Shown piece after piece: positions 7,818 through 16,843 of a stretch of DNA of 64,000 nucleotides. The stretch comes from Alteromonas aestuariivivens (GTDB lineage Bacteria > Pseudomonadota > Gammaproteobacteria > Enterobacterales > Alteromonadaceae). Positions within the stretch are counted from its first letter, which is position 1. Every line of letters starts with the position of its first letter. The stretch covers positions 62,001 to 126,000 of the forward strand of contig NZ_QRHA01000008.1 of NCBI RefSeq assembly GCF_003367475.1, written 5' to 3'. The notes beneath the pieces are model-generated. The model made no database searches. It saw only the letters and a program-made list of their open reading frames with translations, and was not told where the DNA came from. The position numbers and the translations under genes are program-made.

Positions 7818-10272
7818 CACCTTCCTCTTTGTCGGCTTTCAGCTCAGTGGTGCTGTCGTGCATGATATCGCGGTAAACTTTACCACTGCGAGGCTTGGAC
7901 TTGTAAGCTTCAACCCGAGACGGAATGATGCGGCGCGGATAGTGGTTGTTTTCCACGTCTACGTCGGCAGTTTCCCAACGCGGGTCAACAGTAACACTGA
8001 CCAGTTCTTTGTCTTTGTCGGTGATCACCAGTTTGCTCACAGCCTTGGGCGTGCGGCGCCAGATTTCAGCTGGAATGCGCATCATTTCCTTGCTGCCGTC
8101 GGCAAATTCCATTTCCACAATGATGGGCATCACCAGGCCACCCACATTGGAGAAATCCATGACATAATAGTTTTTGTCTTCTTTAACCGCACGTTCAAAC
8201 GCAGTGCGCTCCCAGGGCTCCAGTTTATCGAGGAAGCTCTTATAGGCGTTGCGTTCTTTGTTGGTAACCGTGAACTGGTCATTTTCATCGTAGAAGTCAC
8301 GAATGTCTTCGAATCGGTCAACCCACAATTTGCGGCCTTCCTGTTCGTTGCGTTCAACCGTTAGCGACAGCGGTTTGTCCTGTTCAATCTGACGCTCACG
8401 AGCAAAATCGATGTCCGGATCTTCGGTGTTCAGACGCAGTTTATAAACGCGGTCAATGGAAATGTCGACATGGTCGGTGGTGTAGAACCAACCGCGCCAG
8501 AACCAGTCCAGGTCAACCCCGGAGGCTTCTTCCATGGTGCGGAAGAAATCTGAAGGCGTCGGACGCCTGAACATCCAGCGCTGAGCGTACTCTTTAAATG
8601 CAAAATCAAACAGTTCGCGGCCCAGAATGGTTTCGCGCAGAATGTTCAGGGCTACAGCCGGTTTGGTGTAGGCATTGGGGCCCAGATGCAGTACCGAATC
8701 AGACTGGGTCATGATTGGCACCTGTGAAGAGGATTTCATGTAACCTACTACGTCACGGGGTTCCACACCCCACGGAATGTCCGGATCCCACTCACGTCCT
8801 GCAACGCCATCCAGGAAGCTGTTAAGACCTTCGTCCATCCAGGTCCATTGACGCTCGTCAGAGTTCACCGTCATCGGGAAGTAGATGTGGCCAACTTCGT
8901 GGATAACCACGCCTATCAGGAAGCGTTTTTCTGCCAGTGAATAAGTACGTGACCCGTCGTCCTGCAACTCGGTCCGGGGGCCGTTGAAGGTGATCATTGG
9001 GTACTCCATGCCGCCAACCGGGCCGTTAACCGATTGAGCCACCGGATAAGGGTAGTCAAAGGAGAAACGTGAATAAACGTCCAGCGTGTGGATCACGGCT
9101 TCGGTGGAATACTTCTGCCAGAGTTCGCCGCCCTCTTTGGGGTAGAATGACATGGCCATTACGTGCGGCTGAGCGTCACCACCCTGTTCGTAGCCGCGGG
9201 CATCCCACATAAATTTACGCGATGAAGCCCAGGCAAAATCCCGAACTTTATCGGCTTTAAACTGCCAGGTTTTGGTTTTGCTGGTGCCTTCTTTTTCGTT
9301 TTCCAGTGCTTCTTCCGGCGTTACGATAAATACCGTGCGCTCAGCTGTTTTGGCTTTCTCAAGACGCTGGCGCTGTGTTTTGGTCAGCACGTCTTTGGGG
9401 TTTTGCAGCACACCGGTTGAAGACACAATGTGGTCGGCCGGCACAGTAATGTTAACTTCGTAGTTACCGAATTCCAGCGTGAATTCACCACGGCCCAGGA
9501 ATTCCTTGTTGGTCCAGGCTTCATAATCCGTGTATGCCGCCAGGCGCGGGAACCATTGGGCTAACAGGAAAATGTCGTTACCGCCTTCACGGGCATCGTC
9601 AGGGAAGTGCTCGTAACCTGCACGGGCGGAAACGGCGTCTTCTTCAACAATGTTGAAGGCAAAATCAATGTCGAATTCAACTTCATCGCCTGGCTTCAGG
9701 GATTTGGCCAAATCCACCCGCATCAGCGTGCCCACAATAACGTGATGCAACTTATTGCCGGAACGATCTTCAACTCGGGTAATCTGATAACCCAACTCAT
9801 GATCGTCAACAAACTGCTGACGGCGCAGGGCACCCATGCTCAGCTTTGCAGGCTCACTGCCGCTGGCCGATTGGGTTGCCGGCCCCCGGTTACCAATTCC
9901 TCCAAAGTCAGAGGTCAGTGTGGCCATAGAATCGTCGCGGAATATGTTCTGATCGAGCTGGATCCACAGATACTTCAGTGTATCCGGTGAGTTGTTGTGA
10001 TAAGTGATGCTTTCACTGGCTTCAATGCGACGCTTGTTTTCGTCAAGTTTAACGTCGATAACGTAGTCGACCTGCTGCTGCCAGTACTGGTGACCGGGTT
10101 CGCCGGCTGCATTTCGGTATACGTTTGGAGTGGGCAGGCTTTCGTCCAACTGACGAAATTTGTCTTCAAAATCGCCTTTGGTCTGTTTTATTGCGGCGTT
10201 TGCGGCCGGCATCTGTGCCATGACAGACAGCACCGGCACCAACCACGCCAGGCGGAGTGTACGTTTACTCAT
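7807..10272 (-). CDS. secreted M1 family zinc metallopeptidase
   Basis: Zinc aminopeptidase-type enzyme of 821 residues with a signal peptide (RLAWLVPVLSVMAQMPAANA). The catalytic motif is complete: HEVGH at residues 458-462, then Glu481 exactly 18 residues on (in MDEGLNSF), the HExxH-X18-E zinc site of clan MA. The exopeptidase-type GGMEYP motif lies upstream. The likely location is the periplasm or cell surface, and the likely role is peptide breakdown. I chose the ATG at 10270-10272 because GAAGGAAC lies seven bases upstream; a start six codons earlier lacks this. It is the first gene of a unit with the DUF6702 gene. Confidence 0.9.
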   Translation of the reverse strand: MSKRTLRLAWLVPVLSVMAQMPAANAAIKQTKGDFEDKFRQLDESLPTPNVYRNAAGEPGHQYWQQQVDYVIDVKLDENKRRIEASESITYHNNSPDTLKYLWIQLDQNIFRDDSMATLTSDFGGIGNRGPATQSASGSEPAKLSMGALRRQQFVDDHELGYQITRVEDRSGNKLHHVIVGTLMRVDLAKSLKPGDEVEFDIDFAFNIVEEDAVSARAGYEHFPDDAREGGNDIFLLAQWFPRLAAYTDYEAWTNKEFLGRGEFTLEFGNYEVNITVPADHIVSSTGVLQNPKDVLTKTQRQRLEKAKTAERTVFIVTPEEALENEKEGTSKTKTWQFKADKVRDFAWASSRKFMWDARGYEQGGDAQPHVMAMSFYPKEGGELWQKYSTEAVIHTLDVYSRFSFDYPYPVAQSVNGPVGGMEYPMITFNGPRTELQDDGSRTYSLAEKRFLIGVVIHEVGHIYFPMTVNSDERQWTWMDEGLNSFLDGVAGREWDPDIPWGVEPRDVVGYMKSSSQVPIMTQSDSVLHLGPNAYTKPAVALNILRETILGRELFDFAFKEYAQRWMFRRPTPSDFFRTMEEASGVDLDWFWRGWFYTTDHVDISIDRVYKLRLNTEDPDIDFARERQIEQDKPLSLTVERNEQEGRKLWVDRFEDIRDFYDENDQFTVTNKERNAYKSFLDKLEPWERTAFERAVKEDKNYYVMDFSNVGGLVMPIIVEMEFADGSKEMMRIPAEIWRRTPKAVSKLVITDKDKELVSVTVDPRWETADVDVENNHYPRRIIPSRVEAYKSKPRSGKVYRDIMHDSTTELKADKEEGDDN

Positions 10273-10455
10273 TTTGGTTCCTTCATACAACTTACAACCG
10301 GCATCAAAAGGAATGACACCAAACCCAACATTCTATAAGTGTTGCCCGGCACCTGACCAGTCTTTGGGCGTGTTTTGACCCGACTTCACCGCAAACCGGG
10401 TTGTACACTTCTGTTTCTGAGAGAGAATTTCCCGGCTATTGCCGCGATTAACTGT

Positions 10456-10483
10456 TTGTTAATTCGTCATCTTGTCGTATTCT
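10456..10483 (+). promoter_or_regulatory. candidate promoter for proB
   Basis: TTGTTA at 10456-10461 and TATTCT at 10478-10483 are separated by 16 bases. Each matches the sigma-70 consensus at four of six positions. A start near 10490 would leave a leader of only about 25 bases before proB. The remaining 242-base gap divergent to the M1 peptidase gene shows nothing else I can name. Confidence 0.35.
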
Positions 10484-10514
10484 TTGGCTTACAGAGCAGT
10501 CAGTTTCCAACCCC

Positions 10515-11651
10515 ATGAGTTTATCCCAAGCCCTTGAATTTTCGTGGCAACGCGCGGTGATCAAAGTCGGCAGTGCGTTGATAGCGCCGGACGGTGTGAA
10601 TGTCAGCGCACGTTTTTTATTGCCTATTGCCGAGTTTATTACTGCCAGCCGTGAAGCAGGCAAGGAAGTGATTGTGGTCTCTTCCGGAAGCGTGGCGGCA
10701 GGTAGGGCCAAAATTCCTATCCATCATCGGGCTTCCATAGCCGAAAAACAGGCCATGGCGGCAATCGGGCAAACCCAAATGATGGCAAACTGGCAACGCT
10801 TTTTCGACTTTCCCTGCGCGCAGGTTTTGCTGACCGCCGACGACCTTCATGACAGAACCCGTTACGTCAACATCAAGAATACCCTGCGCGAGCTACTGCT
10901 GCATAAGGCACTGCCCATCGTAAATGAAAACGATACGGTGGCGGTTAACGAACTTAAAGTCGGTGACAACGACAACCTTGGCGCCTACACCGCACTGGTG
11001 GCACAGGCCGATACCTTAATCATCTGTTCGGATATTGATGGCTTATACACCGCCGACCCGCGCAAACACAGCGATGCCACTTTGATCCCCAGAGTGGACA
11101 GGATTGATGAGAGTATTTATGCCCTGGCAGGGGGGGCTGGCACCGCAATGGGCACCGGGGGGATGCGTACAAAAATTGAAGCCGCTGACAAGTGCACCGG
11201 CAGTGGCATTCAGACATTGATTGTGAACGGGCGCAATGGTCAGGTTTTCGATGCGCTAGCCCAGGGGCGGGTGCAGGGTACTCTGTTTGCGGCTGGTCAG
11301 TCGAACAATACCGCAAGAAGACTGTGGCTGGCACACACTTTGAAAACACGGGGTTTTATTGACGTTGATGAGGGCGCCAGAAATGCGATTTTGCAGCGTG
11401 GAGCCTCCCTTTTACCATCAGGTATAGAGTCAGTGAGTGGTTACTTCACTTGTGGGGATGCAGTGGAGATCCGCTGCCAGGGCAAAGCTATTGCCAAAGG
11501 GCTTGCCCAGTACGATCACAAGGATTTGCATCAGATCAAGGGGCTTAAGAGCCAGCAGATCCGCTCTGTCCTGGGATACGATTTTGGTGAAGTGGTTGTA
11601 CACCGGGATGATCTGGTGCTGATGGGGGGGCTGGGCACTCCGAAACCGTGA
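10515..11651 (+). CDS. proB: glutamate 5-kinase
   Basis: First enzyme of proline synthesis: ATP-dependent phosphorylation of L-glutamate at the gamma carboxylate, in the cytosol. The 378 residues comprise an amino-acid kinase domain (about 12-270) and a C-terminal PUA domain (about 285-370). Visible signatures are AVIKVGSALIA, VVSSGSVAAGR, NENDTVAVNELKVGDND and the ATP site GTGGMRTKIEAA. The product normally goes to ProA, which is not in this window, and the usual gammaproteobacterial neighbour obg is also absent, so proB stands apart. The Shine-Dalgarno signal before the ATG is weak. Confidence 0.95.
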   Translation: MSLSQALEFSWQRAVIKVGSALIAPDGVNVSARFLLPIAEFITASREAGKEVIVVSSGSVAAGRAKIPIHHRASIAEKQAMAAIGQTQMMANWQRFFDFPCAQVLLTADDLHDRTRYVNIKNTLRELLLHKALPIVNENDTVAVNELKVGDNDNLGAYTALVAQADTLIICSDIDGLYTADPRKHSDATLIPRVDRIDESIYALAGGAGTAMGTGGMRTKIEAADKCTGSGIQTLIVNGRNGQVFDALAQGRVQGTLFAAGQSNNTARRLWLAHTLKTRGFIDVDEGARNAILQRGASLLPSGIESVSGYFTCGDAVEIRCQGKAIAKGLAQYDHKDLHQIKGLKSQQIRSVLGYDFGEVVVHRDDLVLMGGLGTPKP

Positions 11652-11719
11652 GGTAGGCGTGGACCCCAATAAACGAACAGCGTATGCTGAAATTTTGTAG
11701 CAACACTCAAGGTTAACGG

Positions 11720-12157
11720 ATGACAGATATTACCCCTTCCTTGGCGGACTACCCTTACCAGGTAGAAATTGCCAGCCGCTGGCAGGACAACGACATGTAT
11801 GGTCACATTAACAATGTTGTTTACTACGGTTTTTTCGATACGGCGGTTAACCGTTTTTTGGTCGAACGCGGGCAACTGAACATTCACCATGGCAATGCGA
11901 TTGCACTGGTGGTCAGTTCTCAGTGCCAGTACATCACACCCGCATCGTACCCGGAAACCATCTATGTCGGCCTGAGAGTGATAAAAATCGGCCGAAGCTC
12001 AGTTACCTACGGACTTTCTGTGTATGCAGGCGAGTCACGTCGCCGGGTCGCGCACGGGCAGTTTGTGCACGTGTTTGTTGAACGCAGCACCGACAAGGCC
12101 ATCCCCATTCCTGCTCGGGTGCGTGAGGCATTAGATGAGATCATGGAATCCTTCTAG
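11720..12157 (+). CDS. hotdog-fold acyl-CoA thioesterase (4HBT family)
   Basis: The 145-residue protein is a single hotdog domain. The motif WQDNDMYGHINNVVYYGFF (about residues 22-40) contains the catalytic Asp and the GHINN signature of the 4-hydroxybenzoyl-CoA thioesterase/YbgC group. Such enzymes hydrolyse acyl-CoA or acyl-ACP; the substrate cannot be read from the sequence. AAGG lies seven bases before the ATG. Its stop codon is immediately followed by the start of the dehydrogenase gene, so the two are almost certainly co-translated. Confidence 0.87.
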   Translation: MTDITPSLADYPYQVEIASRWQDNDMYGHINNVVYYGFFDTAVNRFLVERGQLNIHHGNAIALVVSSQCQYITPASYPETIYVGLRVIKIGRSSVTYGLSVYAGESRRRVAHGQFVHVFVERSTDKAIPIPARVREALDEIMESF

Positions 12158-13090
12158 ATGAAGGCTGTGTTACTCGATGCAGATACGCTTAAGCCTGATG
12201 ATCTTGATCTTACAGCACTCACCGACTTGCCAATCGACCTGACTGTCTATCCGGTTACCCGGCCTGGTGAAACGCTTGCTCGCATCTCAGACGCGAAGAT
12301 AGTGCTGACCAATAAAGTAGTGCTGAACAGTGAGTTGTTGTCCCAGGCTTCGGAATGCCGCTACATCGGTGTGCTGGCCACCGGTACCAACAACGTGGAC
12401 ATGAATTATTGCCGCGAAAATCAGATAGCTGTGCGCAATGTGGAAGGGTACGGCACCGATTCGGTTGCCCAGCACGCCCTTATGCTGATGTTGAATCTGG
12501 CAACCCGGTTCGTGAATTACCATACTGATGTTCAGGCTGGTGCATGGGCCCAATCACCGTTTTTTTGTTTGTTGGAGCACCCGGTTATCGAGTTGGCCGG
12601 AAAACATCTTGTAATCGTAGGGCACGGTACACTTGGCGCCCGCTTTGCCGAGTTGGCGCGTGCGCTGGGCATGCAGGTGACTGTTAGCGCCCGCCCGGGT
12701 GCCATCGGAGACACCAGGCCAAGCCTGGACAGCCTGTTACCTGAGGCCGATGTGGTTAGCTTGCACTGCCCGCTTACCGAACATACGCGGCATTTGATCA
12801 ACGCCCCACGGCTGGCAATGATGAAACCTTCGGCATTGCTGATAAATACAGCTCGCGGTGGTTTGGTTGATGAAATGGCTCTGCGCCGGGCGCTTGAAAA
12901 CGGGTCAATAGGTGGTGCGGGGCTGGACGTATTGAGTGAAGAGCCGCCAGCAGCGGATCACCCTCTGTTGGTCAAACCGCTGCCGAATCTGATCATCACT
13001 CCCCACTGTGCCTGGGCTGCTCGAGAGTCCCGGCAGCGCATGGTAAGCATTGCTGCCAGACATATACGCGACTTTCTTAATTGCACCTGA
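12158..13090 (+). CDS. D-2-hydroxyacid dehydrogenase (hydroxypyruvate/glycerate reductase-like)
   Basis: A 310-residue NAD(P)H-dependent oxidoreductase of the D-isomer-specific 2-hydroxyacid family. The nucleotide site VIVGHGTLGARFAE is at about residues 152-165. The catalytic triad is intact: Arg233 in NTARGGLVDE, Glu262 in DVLSEEPP and His283 in TPHCAWAA. The closest recognised type is HprA-like glycerate dehydrogenase, which reduces hydroxypyruvate or glyoxylate, but substrate choice is inferred. The start ATG directly abuts the thioesterase stop codon. It converges on tamB with 33 bases between and no clear terminator. Confidence 0.88.
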   Translation: MKAVLLDADTLKPDDLDLTALTDLPIDLTVYPVTRPGETLARISDAKIVLTNKVVLNSELLSQASECRYIGVLATGTNNVDMNYCRENQIAVRNVEGYGTDSVAQHALMLMLNLATRFVNYHTDVQAGAWAQSPFFCLLEHPVIELAGKHLVIVGHGTLGARFAELARALGMQVTVSARPGAIGDTRPSLDSLLPEADVVSLHCPLTEHTRHLINAPRLAMMKPSALLINTARGGLVDEMALRRALENGSIGGAGLDVLSEEPPAADHPLLVKPLPNLIITPHCAWAARESRQRMVSIAARHIRDFLNCT

Positions 13091-13123
13091 GGCCAGTTTG
13101 ATCTGCCAGGATTTGGACAGGGT

Positions 13124-16100
13124 TCAGTTTTCGTTCTCGGGCGTGTCATCCGGTTCTTCATTGGCATCGTCTTCGCCAAGGAAAAACTCGTAGTACAGGT
13201 CCAGCGCGAACTCGGTCTGTTCTTCAATCGTTGTTTGTGCCGCTTCCAGAAACAGCCTTGTGTAGAGATCGTATCGCAGGGCCATATCCGGCGGTTGCTG
13301 TCGACGTCGGATGACCGAATCCGTGCTGTCGGTACCGCCGATCCCGGTGTCAAAGTTGTATTCCATCGACAATCTGTCGTTGATGCGCCCGGTCACTGAC
13401 ACAAAAGCCTCTCCTCCTGCTCCGGAGGTTGTACCTACACTGAGATCCTGAATGCCTAGCGCGTTGCCAACCTGCGAAGTCAGTGAGTCGGTGCGGGATA
13501 AACCGAAGCCCAGCAATAATGCGCTGTAATTGGTGTCACCGGTGTTGCCACTGGGGCCCCGGCCGTTTAACAGGTATGACAGGCAGGCGCTTTGATCCAT
13601 ACTGGGTTCGCAAAACAGGTTTACACCAGCGCTGTCTGCCGGCCCGTCAATTCGTACGCCCGCAACCACATCGTCATCGGTTTTCTTGGGGTCCCGCACC
13701 GCTTCAACCAGCAAAAAGGGTTGATCCATTGGCCCGTTGAACTGCACTTCGCCGGTTTGTATAAGCAGGTCCTGACCGTAAGCCTGGTAGCGTCCATCCA
13801 GGATCTGCAGCGAGCCATAACCGACCAGTGCGGGGTGCGTACTGAGCTTGAGAGCACCATGGAGGTTGGACTTAAGCCCAAAAGCGTCCAGTTTCACTTC
13901 ACCGGTTCTTTTCTTGTCGATGTCCAGAGTAATGTTGGCTTTTACTATGCTAAACGGGTCCTCAACAGGCGGTTCGCCACGAAGATGAACATCCTTTGAG
14001 GGAGATACCGCATTTTGCGGTAGCCGGATGATGTCTGCTCTGGCCCAGGGAATGGCAACGCTGCCATTGACGTTAATTTCACCGGGATTAATACTGGCAG
14101 TCAGGTCAGGTGATATTTGCATGCGCAACTGAGGCTGGTGAATTTCAAATTGTTTGCCTTTCAGTGCCAGGGAAGCAATGACACCGGAATGCCAGCTGAA
14201 TTCTCCGCCCAAGGTACCTTTGCCGCCGCCCAACAGGAAATTGCCGTTGAAGCTGGCTTGTTGCCCTGAAAAGGTAACTTCCTGATGCCAGTCGTTAAGA
14301 ACCACCGGCATGTTCTGAATGTCGATGGCGCCGTTGTCCAGCGCGAGAGTGCCGTTCAGAAGAGGGGTGCTGACAGTGCCGCTAATGTTAAGATCGCCGT
14401 TAAATGCACCGGTAAGATTGCGAATGGCTTTTGATACTGGCTGCAGAGGTTTGAGATTCAGGTTGTCGAACAACAAATTGCCATTGAGACCAATCTCGGG
14501 CTGCCCGGTATCTGCAGTAATGCGGGCGCGTATCCCTCCCAGTTCAGGGCTGAGCAGTTCAGCCGAGGCTGACACTTTGCCTTGCTGAAACACGCCCTCG
14601 CTCCGAATGGGAGCGGTGCTTATAACAACGTTCTGCTCTTTTCCCAGTTTCCACGTGGTGGCGGAAGCCTGCATCGAAAATTGCCCTTGTGGCGGCTTTT
14701 TGGGGCCAACCTGCCCTGTGCTGTTAAAGCTGAGGGTGGTATCAGGCGCTTCCGGCAGCAAGGCTGGCTGAAGTTCATGCAGCCACAGCCCAAGCGGCAG
14801 AGCGCTGGCCTGAAGCTGCCAGTTTGTTTGACCGCCAGCAACGGAAATGCCCTCAATGCACAATTCACCATCCCGTCGAGATGCCCAGCAGTGTTGAGCT
14901 ATGTTGGCTTCAATGGGTTGAGGCTTTATGGTCAGGTCAAACGGGGATTCGAGCGCCCATTGTGTGTTGAGTAACTTAACGTTGCTGCTTTGGACTTTTC
15001 CCTGCCAGCGGTTTTGTTGCCAGTTACCACTGACGGTCAGGTCGGCCTGATGCTGCGGTACAGAAATGCTCAGCGCAAGCTGGTGAGAACTGAAAGAGCC
15101 TTCCAGCGCCACTTCCCCGTTGATTGGGCCCTGAGACGCCATAAACTCGTTGAACTGAGGCGTCGCTTGCAGATCAAAAATCTGCAAGTCGGCAGTGGAT
15201 TGGGGATCCTGCCAGGGACCCTGGGCATTAATGGAACCCTTAATACGGCCGCTGAATTCTGGATGCAAGGTGCTCAGTTGGGGCATATCAATGTTCAGTC
15301 TCGCATTCAGATAGCGCTGGTTTAGTAGCTGCCCAACCAGGTTTAGTGTGTTGTCCTGCTGGTGGATGCCGAGATTGGCGACCATCAGATCATTGGCGGA
15401 AGAATACACCGCAGCCCCCGCAACACTCAGAGGAGCCCCGGACTGCATTGCGGTTAGGGACAGTTCTGAGAGGCTCATTTCCGGACCGCTGTCAGTCATT
15501 CGCATCAGACTTGTAAACTGACCGTTGATATTTGTAGGGCCGTTTTTCAGCCTGGCCGTACTGTTGATGCCGCTTACCTGGGTTTTACCGGTCCAACTCG
15601 CTGTTTCGTTGAGGTAAAGTGTACCCGTATTGGTGATTGAGCCACCGAGCACGTCGATTTTGGCTTCGTTAACGGTTATGTCAGTTGGATTCAGGGTTAT
15701 ATCCACAATAGCGGGTACGGGGCCAATCTCAGCCAATGTTGCCCCGCCTTGCCCGTGCAGGTGGTAACCTCCCATTTTGCCGGACAATTCCAGAGAGCCT
15801 GCGTGAAGGCTGCTGCCTTCCTGTGTGGGAAGCGGTTGTTCTGGCCAGTCTGCTTTTATCTGTAACGGTAAGGTGTCAGAGAGAACGTTGGCCTGAGCTT
15901 CAAGCGTTGCTGTGTAATGACCGGTCGCGGTCACATTCAGTTGCAGGGCCTCAAGTGAGCCAGAGGCGTCTATGCGGGCGGACTGCTGGTTGCTGTCAGG
16001 CAACAAAACTGTGCCCCGAGCCTTCACCATAAGGGGGTATGGAGGGAAAAACTCCACCGCTATGTCCGTATCGATATTGCCCTTTTCATGGTTCACAAAT

Positions 16101-16843
16101 AAACCTTCGGCAACCAACTGACTTTTCTCAAATCCGAGCTGAGCCAGACCAATGCGTTTGATTTTCTGTAACTCTGAGCCCTTGTAGATGATGAGTGGCT
16201 GAACACTGAGGCCGGATAATTCCACCCCCATCGGCATCTGAACAACCGGAAGCTGAGGTGCGGTGTACGAAAGTGCATAACTTACCGGCACGGCATCGGC
16301 CTGAGCTTCCGAAGCGGCCGGCAGCCGAATGACGGCATTGTGCAACTGGGAATCAACCAATCGAATTTTTTGATGCGCAAAGATTTGGGTCGAAAATTCT
16401 GCCAGCTCAACGGAGGCAGCAGGCATGGTGAGACGGAAATTTTCTAACCGTAAGCCTTGTACGCGAATTGGGATGGGCAGCGTTAATGGAGTGGGAGTGG
16501 CGGGTTCCTCGTTCGTCTGAGCGGCACCAAGCTGGGTTACCGCAAGGCCGGATATCGAAAAGGTCTGGAAGCAAATTGCAGTGTCCAGAACGCATCGCCA
16601 ACCGAGATTTACGGTTCCTTGCGACACATCAACCTGCCATTGCGCGTTCTGCCAGCTTAGCCCGGTTACGTTAATATCCGACAGGATTGTGCCGGTAAGT
16701 TGCTCTATGTTAAGGCCAGGGACCACTTTATTTGCGGCGTACTTAAACAGCGGCGCACTCAGAGGCGTAAGAATAAACACAATGAGCCCAAACAACACAA
16801 TAAAAGGTGTACCCAGGGCAATCAAAATGGACCTTTTTCTCAT
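13124..16843 (-). CDS. tamB: translocation and assembly module subunit TamB
   Basis: Very long (1239 residues) inner-membrane-anchored, periplasm-spanning protein of the AsmA-like/TamB family. One N-terminal transmembrane helix (about residues 7-29, ILIALGTPFIVLFGLIVFI) is followed by repetitive beta-strand sequence, forming the groove proposed to carry lipids between membranes. The conserved C-terminal TamB (DUF490) domain holds SCLSYLLNGR-type sequence and VGTTSGAGGEAFVSVTGRI. E. coli TamB is about 1259 residues. It overlaps tamA by four bases, so the pair forms one unit. Identity rests on length, topology, C-terminal domain and neighbour together. Confidence 0.94.
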   Translation of the reverse strand: MRKRSILIALGTPFIVLFGLIVFILTPLSAPLFKYAANKVVPGLNIEQLTGTILSDINVTGLSWQNAQWQVDVSQGTVNLGWRCVLDTAICFQTFSISGLAVTQLGAAQTNEEPATPTPLTLPIPIRVQGLRLENFRLTMPAASVELAEFSTQIFAHQKIRLVDSQLHNAVIRLPAASEAQADAVPVSYALSYTAPQLPVVQMPMGVELSGLSVQPLIIYKGSELQKIKRIGLAQLGFEKSQLVAEGLFVNHEKGNIDTDIAVEFFPPYPLMVKARGTVLLPDSNQQSARIDASGSLEALQLNVTATGHYTATLEAQANVLSDTLPLQIKADWPEQPLPTQEGSSLHAGSLELSGKMGGYHLHGQGGATLAEIGPVPAIVDITLNPTDITVNEAKIDVLGGSITNTGTLYLNETASWTGKTQVSGINSTARLKNGPTNINGQFTSLMRMTDSGPEMSLSELSLTAMQSGAPLSVAGAAVYSSANDLMVANLGIHQQDNTLNLVGQLLNQRYLNARLNIDMPQLSTLHPEFSGRIKGSINAQGPWQDPQSTADLQIFDLQATPQFNEFMASQGPINGEVALEGSFSSHQLALSISVPQHQADLTVSGNWQQNRWQGKVQSSNVKLLNTQWALESPFDLTIKPQPIEANIAQHCWASRRDGELCIEGISVAGGQTNWQLQASALPLGLWLHELQPALLPEAPDTTLSFNSTGQVGPKKPPQGQFSMQASATTWKLGKEQNVVISTAPIRSEGVFQQGKVSASAELLSPELGGIRARITADTGQPEIGLNGNLLFDNLNLKPLQPVSKAIRNLTGAFNGDLNISGTVSTPLLNGTLALDNGAIDIQNMPVVLNDWHQEVTFSGQQASFNGNFLLGGGKGTLGGEFSWHSGVIASLALKGKQFEIHQPQLRMQISPDLTASINPGEINVNGSVAIPWARADIIRLPQNAVSPSKDVHLRGEPPVEDPFSIVKANITLDIDKKRTGEVKLDAFGLKSNLHGALKLSTHPALVGYGSLQILDGRYQAYGQDLLIQTGEVQFNGPMDQPFLLVEAVRDPKKTDDDVVAGVRIDGPADSAGVNLFCEPSMDQSACLSYLLNGRGPSGNTGDTNYSALLLGFGLSRTDSLTSQVGNALGIQDLSVGTTSGAGGEAFVSVTGRINDRLSMEYNFDTGIGGTDSTDSVIRRRQQPPDMALRYDLYTRLFLEAAQTTIEEQTEFALDLYYEFFLGEDDANEEPDDTPENEN